NCBI GenBank assembly: GCA_027858145.1
Contig: JAQIDF010000499.1
Span: 1 to 11,089 of the forward strand
Length of the DNA: 11,089 nucleotides
Origin: Prolixibacteraceae bacterium
GTDB taxonomy: Bacteria; Bacteroidota; Bacteroidia; Bacteroidales; Prolixibacteraceae
Direction of reading: 5' to 3'
Each line of letters begins with the position of its first letter. Within the stretch, counting starts at the first letter, position 1. The position numbers and the translations under genes were made by a program. The notes under the pieces were generated by a model that saw nothing but the letters and a program-made list of their open reading frames with translations, was not told the origin of the DNA and ran no database searches. Positions 6,292-11,089 of the stretch are shown one piece after another.

Positions 6292-7837
6292 ACGACATAT
6301 AGTGCAGGCCAATACTTTTCTTACGCGAGTAAGCATGTTTAATTACCAGATAAGCTACATTAATAATATTCCGCAACTCACACAGCGGCAACGACAATTT
6401 TGTTTTTTTGTATAATTCTTCGGTTTCATTGTAAATAATCCACAACCGGTCGTAGGCTCGTTTCAGCCTCACTTCACTGCGAACAATTCCGACATATACG
6501 CTCATTATTTGCTGTACTTCTTTCAAACTTTGGGTTATCAAAACCATCTCTTCAGGATGAGATGTTCCTTTATCGTTCCAATCAGGGATAGAATCGTTAA
6601 TTTCAATTTTATCAACCAATTTCAAAGCATCAGCAACCGCCCAGTCGGCATACACCAATGCCTCCATTAAACTGTTCGATGCCAATCGGTTTGCCCCGTG
6701 CAAACCAGTATTAGCTGTTTCGCCTGCAGCATATAAATGTTTAATTGATGTGCGTGCATTGGTATCTACTTTTACACCTCCGCACATATAATGAGCTGCA
6801 GGTACAACAGGAATAGGATCTTTAGTAATATCAATATTCAAAGAGAGACATTTCTTATAAATATTTGGAAAATGAGCCACCAGTTTATCTTTATCAAGGT
6901 GAGAACAATCAAGCAACACATAATCATCACCCCGTGATTTAATTTCATTATCGATAGCACGGGCAACAATATCACGCGGTGCCAGGCATTCACGCTCATC
7001 ATATTTTTGCATGAACTCTTTGCCATCAACCGTTTTTAAAACAGCACCAAATCCACGCATTGCTTCGGTGATCAGGTAAGCTGGTTTTTCGTCAGGATTA
7101 TACAACGAAGTAGGATGAAACTGAACAAACTCCATATTGTCAACAATACCCTTGGCACGGTACATCATGGCAATTCCATCGCCGGTAGATGTTACCGGAT
7201 TGGTCGTGTTGGAATATAAATTACCGGCACCCCCTGTTGCCAGAAAAGTTAATTTCGACAAAATTGTTTTTGTCTCTTTTGTTTCACGGTCAAAAACATA
7301 AGCCCCGAAACACCAAGTATCAGAATGGTGACGCTTCACAACCTCTCCAGTGTGGTGCTGGGTTATCAAATCAATTGAAAAATGATTTTCAAGCACGGTT
7401 ATGTCCGGGTGAGCATGTATCTTTTCAACCAAAGCCCGCTGAATTTCATAGCCGGTATTGTCTTTATGGTGCAGTATCCTGTGTTCTGAATGGCCGCCCT
7501 CCTTATTTAAATCGTAACTCCCCGATTCCGTTTTATCAAAATTAGCTCCCCACTCAATCAATTCGTTAATAAGGTCAGGTGCATGGGAAACTACTTTACG
7601 TACTACATCTTCATCACACACTCCTGCTCCGGCAACTAACGTATCTTTTATATGATTCTCAAAATTATCCTCCGGAGTAATAACTGCAGCAATTCCTCCC
7701 TGTGCATAAACGGTATTGCTATCGTTCAATCCGGCTTTTGTAACAATGGTAACGGTTCCATATACTGAAGCCTTAATGGCCATTGATAACCCGGCTAACC
7801 CCGAACCGATAATAAGAAAGTCTGTTTTGATTCGCAT
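6290..7837 (-). CDS. nadB: L-aspartate oxidase
   Basis: A 515-aa cytosolic FAD enzyme that oxidises L-aspartate to iminoaspartate, which NadA (not in the window) condenses to quinolinate for NAD synthesis. The N-terminal dinucleotide fold has GSGLAG (11-16) and YAQGGIAAV (44-52). The SDH/fumarate reductase flavoprotein pattern continues with GGHSEHRILHHKDNTG (114-129), ATGGAGNLY (200-208), EFVQFHPTSLY (236-246), ITEAMRG (256-262) and HYMCGGV (349-355). GLHGANRLASNSLMEALVYA (378-397) completes the FAD site. H241, R288, H349 and R384 fit the known active-site set of E. coli NadB (H244, R290, H351, R386). The C-terminal helical domain ends SRKKSIGLHYMS, where homologues usually read SRESRGLHY plus a short tail, so the end is slightly shortened and altered. 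It is transcribed alone, from a promoter at about 7894-7925. Confidence 0.96.
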   Translation of the reverse strand: MRIKTDFLIIGSGLAGLSMAIKASVYGTVTIVTKAGLNDSNTVYAQGGIAAVITPEDNFENHIKDTLVAGAGVCDEDVVRKVVSHAPDLINELIEWGANFDKTESGSYDLNKEGGHSEHRILHHKDNTGYEIQRALVEKIHAHPDITVLENHFSIDLITQHHTGEVVKRHHSDTWCFGAYVFDRETKETKTILSKLTFLATGGAGNLYSNTTNPVTSTGDGIAMMYRAKGIVDNMEFVQFHPTSLYNPDEKPAYLITEAMRGFGAVLKTVDGKEFMQKYDERECLAPRDIVARAIDNEIKSRGDDYVLLDCSHLDKDKLVAHFPNIYKKCLSLNIDITKDPIPVVPAAHYMCGGVKVDTNARTSIKHLYAAGETANTGLHGANRLASNSLMEALVYADWAVADALKLVDKIEINDSIPDWNDKGTSHPEEMVLITQSLKEVQQIMSVYVGIVRSEVRLKRAYDRLWIIYNETEELYKKTKLSLPLCELRNIINVAYLVIKHAYSRKKSIGLHYMS

Positions 7838-7893
7838 TTCAGAAATTTTTTGAATACTGCATGTACTTTATTGCAGCTAATAATTACAGTGCG

Positions 7894-7925
7894 CTAAATT
7901 ACGCTTTTTTATCGATTGCATCAAA
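7894..7925 (-). promoter_or_regulatory. Promoter of nadB
   Basis: On the minus strand TTTG (7922-7925) is followed after exactly 20 bp by TAATTTAG (7894-7901), seven of eight matches to TAnnTTTG, then CGCAC. The predicted start near 7888 gives a leader of about 50 bases before the nadB ATG. Box quality and spacing are the best in the window after the tRNA promoter. Confidence 0.55.
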
Positions 7926-7995
7926 GCAATACTACTAAAGTAAGGCTGTACATTACAAAATCCGTCAATAAAATGTTTTATCAATCACCACTCAA

Positions 7996-8022
7996 GAAAA
8001 AAGCCCATTTAAAAATGAGCTT
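7996..8022 (-). terminator. Terminator of the DHOD-like gene
   Basis: Read leftward, AAGCTCATTT (8022-8013), a 2-base loop and AAATGGGCTT form a 10-bp stem followed by a run of T. One pair is G-U on this strand and an A-C mismatch on the other, so the structure favours leftward transcripts. It starts about 25 bp beyond the stop codon at 8048-8050 and separates this gene from nadB. Confidence 0.7.
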
Positions 8023-8047
8023 CTTCCAATTAAACAATATTTCTATT

Positions 8048-9061
8048 TTAGCGCATTGGGTGTTTCTTAAGTACTTCTTCCGAGTTTCTGAGAATATCAA
8101 TGTACTGGGCACGTTTGTATACAAATTCATCGTTGATACTATCTTTCGATAATTTACCCTTAAAGTCATCAAGTGATTTGTAACCTTTTTTATCCATCCA
8201 TTCTTCAAGCTCTTTCAAAATGGTTTCGGCATAACCTACACCATTTTTGTAAAATGTACTTACAAGTTGCGTAGCATCGGCACCGGCCAGTAACATTTTT
8301 ATCACCTCGGCAGATGTTTTGATACCACGATTAGCTATCAAGCTACCATCGAGTTTATTGAAAAGCAATCCGGTATACCTTAATGTTATCTGGTAATCGC
8401 CTTCGCGGGTTAAATCCCATGGGAAATCAAATTCTTCCTTATCAATATCAATATCGGGCTGAAAAAACCGGTTAAATATTATAATGCCATCGACACCAGC
8501 TTTATTGAGCTTCGAAATAAAATGTAAGGGGTTCGTATAAAACGGACTTAATTTAACTGACACCGGAATATTAACAGCCTCTTTCACCTGTTTCAGTACT
8601 TTAATTTGGTGCTCTTCGATGCTTTTGGCATTAGCATCTGATGAAATTGGAACACGATAAAAATTCAACTCTAGCCCATCAACGCCATTTTCGGCCAACA
8701 TCTGAGCATACTCAACCCATGTTGGCTCATAAATAGCATTAATACTGGCAATTAACGGAATTGAGATGCTTTCTTTCAATCTTCGTACGGCCAGCAAATG
8801 CTCTTTCGGGCCTGCATGTTCAATCTCCGGGAAAATACGTTCCATTTCTGCGTTCCGGTTATCGTATTCATGCAGATCTTCATCCATTTGGAGCGACTCC
8901 AGCTGCAATTGCTCTTCAAAAAGCGATTTAAAAACTACCGCTGCCACACCTGCTTTTTCAGCTTTTTTAACTTGCTCAATTTCAGTTACCATATTGCTGG
9001 ATCCTAAAACAAGCGGATTTTTGAGGGTCAACCCCATGTAAGTTGTAGATAGATTAGCCAT
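8048..9061 (-). CDS. Dihydroorotate dehydrogenase-like flavoprotein
   Basis: A 337-aa cytosolic protein with the FMN-binding TIM-barrel of class 1 dihydroorotate dehydrogenases. NPLVLGSSNM (15-24) and FKSLFEEQ (44-51, K45 matching the FMN-contacting lysine) form the start. ASINAIYEPTWVEYA (105-119), ELNFYRVP (131-138), VSVKLSP (157-163, K160), IIIFNRFF (183-190) and IANRGI (242-247) follow the barrel order. The class 1 DHOD signature NxSCPN, which carries the catalytic Cys and an orotate-binding Asn, is replaced by NFYRVP, so true DHOD activity is doubtful. The family is commonly annotated DHOD-like, and its reaction is not established to my knowledge. A charged C-terminal extension (about 285-337) lies outside the barrel. 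No iron-sulphur cysteine cluster is visible. It has its own terminator. On the upstream side I see only a partial -7 box (GATGTTTG), so its promoter is uncertain. Confidence 0.92.
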   Translation of the reverse strand: MANLSTTYMGLTLKNPLVLGSSNMVTEIEQVKKAEKAGVAAVVFKSLFEEQLQLESLQMDEDLHEYDNRNAEMERIFPEIEHAGPKEHLLAVRRLKESISIPLIASINAIYEPTWVEYAQMLAENGVDGLELNFYRVPISSDANAKSIEEHQIKVLKQVKEAVNIPVSVKLSPFYTNPLHFISKLNKAGVDGIIIFNRFFQPDIDIDKEEFDFPWDLTREGDYQITLRYTGLLFNKLDGSLIANRGIKTSAEVIKMLLAGADATQLVSTFYKNGVGYAETILKELEEWMDKKGYKSLDDFKGKLSKDSINDEFVYKRAQYIDILRNSEEVLKKHPMR

Positions 9062-9416
9062 ATTTCTTCGTATTGTTATGATTCTTCAAACATCATTCTT
9101 AAAACAATCTTGCTGATAAAATTGTTTTTTATTTTCAAATAATGAACTACATACCTGATTTGCTATATCAATCTGATTACAATGATTTTTTAGCTTATTA
9201 GGTGACAATGCCAGCAAAGAACCCCATAATACCCGTCAAAGAATAAACTAATGTCAGTACAATTGACAGAAAATAAATAAAAACCTGACATGATATTCGG
9301 CAAAAACAAAGATTTCATGCCATAATTTCATGTTACTTCCCATTTCACGGCATGGCACAATGATTGATTATTGTCCAACCGTCGACTAAAGAAATAATTT
9401 AAAAATTTACAATATT
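9062..9416. other. Divergent non-coding region between the DHOD-like gene and dnaK
   Basis: These 355 bp hold no credible open frame. They must contain both divergent start regions, but neither strand has a full TAnnTTTG promoter. No CIRCE element (TTAGCACTC-N9-GAGTGCTAA) is present. What can be seen: TGACA/TGTCA half-sites at 9203, 9252, 9264 and 9286, of which 9252-9268 form an inverted repeat, and three ATTTCAYG copies at 9312, 9325 and 9342. The 130 bp before dnaK would be a long leader if transcription starts near the TGACA cluster. Confidence 0.6.
9252..9290. repeat. TGTCA-N7-TGACA inverted repeat with a further TGACA half-site
   Basis: TGTCA (9252-9256) and TGACA (9264-9268) form a 17-bp interrupted palindrome. 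A third TGACA (9286-9290) follows 22 bp after the second, about two helical turns, so all would face one side of the helix. It lies 127-165 bp before dnaK. TTGACA at 9263 could also serve as a -35-like box. An operator role is inference from the symmetry only. Confidence 0.35.
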
Positions 9417-11089
9417 ATGGGAAAAATTATAGGAATTGACTTAGGAACAACAAACTCTTGTGTTTCGGTAATGGAAGGCAACGAGCCCATTGTAATTCCG
9501 AACAATGAAGGTAAACGAACAACTCCTTCGATTGTAGCATTTGTTGAGAATGGCGAGCGTAAAGTTGGTGACCCTGCAAAACGTCAGGCCATCACAAACC
9601 CGCGCAAAACCATTTATTCAATTAAAAGGTTTATGGGTGAATCATACTCCAACCTTTCAAAAGAAGTTAAACGTGTTTCATACGAAGTAGTAAAAGGTGA
9701 AAACGATACACCGCGTGTAAAAATTGACGACCGTCAGTATTCACCACAGGAAATCTCAGCCATGACGCTTCAGAAAATGAAGAAAACTGCTGAAGACCAC
9801 CTTGGACAGGAAGTAACCGAAGCCGTTATTACTGTACCTGCATATTTTAATGATGCACAGCGCCAGGCAACCAAAGAGGCTGGTGAGATTGCTGGTTTAA
9901 CCGTTCGTCGTATTATTAACGAACCTACTGCTGCATCACTTGCTTATGGTCTTGACAAGCGCGACAAAGACATGCGCATTGCCGTATTCGACCTTGGTGG
10001 TGGTACATTCGATATCTCAATCCTGGAACTAGGTGATGGTGTATTCGAAGTTAAATCGACCGACGGTGACACACACCTTGGTGGTGACGACTTTGATGAT
10101 GTAATTATCAACTGGCTGGCCGATGAATTCTTAAAAGACGAAGGCATTGACCTGCGAAAAGACCCAATGGCACTTCAGCGTTTGAAAGAAGCAGCTGAGA
10201 AAGCTAAAATTGAACTTTCAAGTTCTACTTCAACCGAAATTAACCTGCCATACATCATGCCGGTTGACGGAATACCAAAACACATGGTAAAAACGCTGAG
10301 CCGTGCTAAATTCGAAAGTCTGGCAGACAAACTCATTCAGGCGACCATTGAACCATGTAAACGTGCAATGAAAAACGCCGGTGCCAGCAATAGTGATATC
10401 GACGAAGTAATTCTCGTAGGTGGTTCAACACGTATCCCTGCTGTTCAGCAAAAAGTAAAAGAATTCTTCGGAAAAGAAGCTTCAAAAGGTGTTAATCCCG
10501 ACGAAGTTGTAGCTATTGGTGCTGCTATTCAGGGTGGTGTGTTAACCGGTGAAGTTAAAGATGTATTGCTTCTTGACGTTACCCCGCTTTCACTGGGTAT
10601 TGAAACTATGGGTGGTGTAATGACTAAGCTTATTGAGGCCAATACAACCATTCCAACCAAGAAATCAGAAACATTTACCACAGCAGCTGATAATCAGCCT
10701 TCGGTTGAAATTCATGTATTGCAGGGTGAACGCCCAATGGCAAACGACAACAAGACCATCGGACGCTTTCACCTTGACGGAATACCACCAGCACCACGTG
10801 GCGTACCACAAGTAGAAGTTTCGTTCGATATTGATGCCAACGGTATATTACACGTACACGCTAAAGACAAAGCAACCGGCAAATCACAAAGTATCCGTAT
10901 TGAGGCTTCATCGGGCTTAAGCGACGATGAGATCAAGCGCATGAAGCAGGAAGCTGAAGCAAATGCTGAAAGCGACAAGCAGGCCAAAGAGCGTATTGAC
11001 AAGCTTAACCAAGCCGACAGTTTGATTTTCCAGACTGAAAAGCAGTTGAAAGAGTTTGGCGACAAACTACCGGCCGACAAGAAAGCTCC
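9417..11089 (+). CDS. dnaK: Chaperone DnaK (Hsp70), 3' end beyond the window
   Basis: 557 codons are visible with no stop; full-length bacterial DnaK is about 635 aa, so roughly 80 residues of the lid and tail are missing. DnaK is the ATP-driven cytosolic chaperone that works with DnaJ and GrpE, neither in this window. The nucleotide-binding domain has GIDLGTTNS (6-14), K70 in SIKRFMG at the same number as E. coli K70, AVITVPAYFND, INEPTAA (E169), FDLGGGTFD (191-199) and VGGSTRIP. The interdomain linker VLLLD is at 383-387, followed by the TPLSLGIE start of the substrate-binding beta-sandwich. The helical lid begins near 505. All key residues are intact. ATG 9417 gives the standard MGKIIGIDLG start. 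The gene stands alone after a 355-bp non-coding region; no heat-shock operator that I recognise is present, only the TGACA repeats. Confidence 0.98.
   Translation, partial: MGKIIGIDLGTTNSCVSVMEGNEPIVIPNNEGKRTTPSIVAFVENGERKVGDPAKRQAITNPRKTIYSIKRFMGESYSNLSKEVKRVSYEVVKGENDTPRVKIDDRQYSPQEISAMTLQKMKKTAEDHLGQEVTEAVITVPAYFNDAQRQATKEAGEIAGLTVRRIINEPTAASLAYGLDKRDKDMRIAVFDLGGGTFDISILELGDGVFEVKSTDGDTHLGGDDFDDVIINWLADEFLKDEGIDLRKDPMALQRLKEAAEKAKIELSSSTSTEINLPYIMPVDGIPKHMVKTLSRAKFESLADKLIQATIEPCKRAMKNAGASNSDIDEVILVGGSTRIPAVQQKVKEFFGKEASKGVNPDEVVAIGAAIQGGVLTGEVKDVLLLDVTPLSLGIETMGGVMTKLIEANTTIPTKKSETFTTAADNQPSVEIHVLQGERPMANDNKTIGRFHLDGIPPAPRGVPQVEVSFDIDANGILHVHAKDKATGKSQSIRIEASSGLSDDEIKRMKQEAEANAESDKQAKERIDKLNQADSLIFQTEKQLKEFGDKLPADKKA

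Noticed and set aside
7189..7545. 118-codon open frame opposite nadB
   Set aside because: Antisense of a fully conserved enzyme; its residues resemble no family and only mirror nadB codon use.
7916..8208. Open frames on both strands across the nadB/DHOD-like gap
   Set aside because: They cover the DHOD-like terminator, the nadB promoter region and the 3' end of a clear gene; no family resemblance.
9062..9416. HrcA/CIRCE heat-shock operator
   Set aside because: No TTAGCACTC-N9-GAGTGCTAA or close variant on either strand.
10769..11080. 103-codon open frame opposite dnaK
   Set aside because: Ser/Leu-rich antisense shadow of the conserved dnaK substrate-binding region.
1..11089. CRISPR array, insertion sequence or prophage
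   Set aside because: No regularly spaced repeats, transposase or phage genes, and no long terminal inverted repeats are visible.

Overview
The window reads as chromosomal DNA of a Bacteroidota bacterium, probably of the Bacteroidales/Marinilabiliales type. It is AT-rich and its start codons lack Shine-Dalgarno sequences. Several upstream regions carry the Bacteroidota promoter pattern (TAnnTTTG at -7, a TTTG-like box about 20 bp upstream). The tRNA has no encoded CCA, and the protein families (START-like small protein, long LptF/LptG permease, bifunctional RibBA, DHOD-like protein) are typical of that phylum. Most of the window is housekeeping sequence; I see no CRISPR array, prophage, transposase or obvious defence system.

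Left end (1-586), all on the minus strand: a promoter at about 415-445 drives a degenerate tRNA copy (302-375), then an intact CAT-anticodon tRNA (211-284), then a strong hairpin terminator (171-205). Directly beyond the terminator lies the 5' part of a small GIY-YIG nuclease gene that runs off the window (1-152).

Centre-left (587-6250), plus strand: a START-like/SRPBCC small protein is followed by a tightly overlapping four-gene unit. It consists of an LptF/LptG-family lipopolysaccharide export permease, a GT-B (family 4 type) glycosyltransferase, a GT-A (family 2) membrane glycosyltransferase and ribBA (riboflavin synthesis). The overlaps of 26, 4 and 35 bp imply one transcript and coupled translation. 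The two glycosyltransferases look placed between an envelope permease and a vitamin-synthesis gene.

Centre-right (6251-9061), minus strand: a hairpin serving both strands separates ribBA from the converging nadB (L-aspartate oxidase, NAD synthesis). Upstream of nadB lies a separate unit encoding a dihydroorotate-dehydrogenase-like flavoprotein that lacks the catalytic-base motif of true DHODs. Each has its own termination signal, and nadB has a recognisable promoter.

Right end (9062-11089): a 355-bp non-coding divergent region with repeated TGACA and ATTTCAYG motifs, then dnaK, cut by the window edge after 557 codons.

The best leads are the broken tRNA copy with a palindrome in place of its anticodon arm, its position next to a GIY-YIG gene, and the glycosyltransferase pair inside the permease-ribBA operon. 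None of these amounts to a demonstrated new system.
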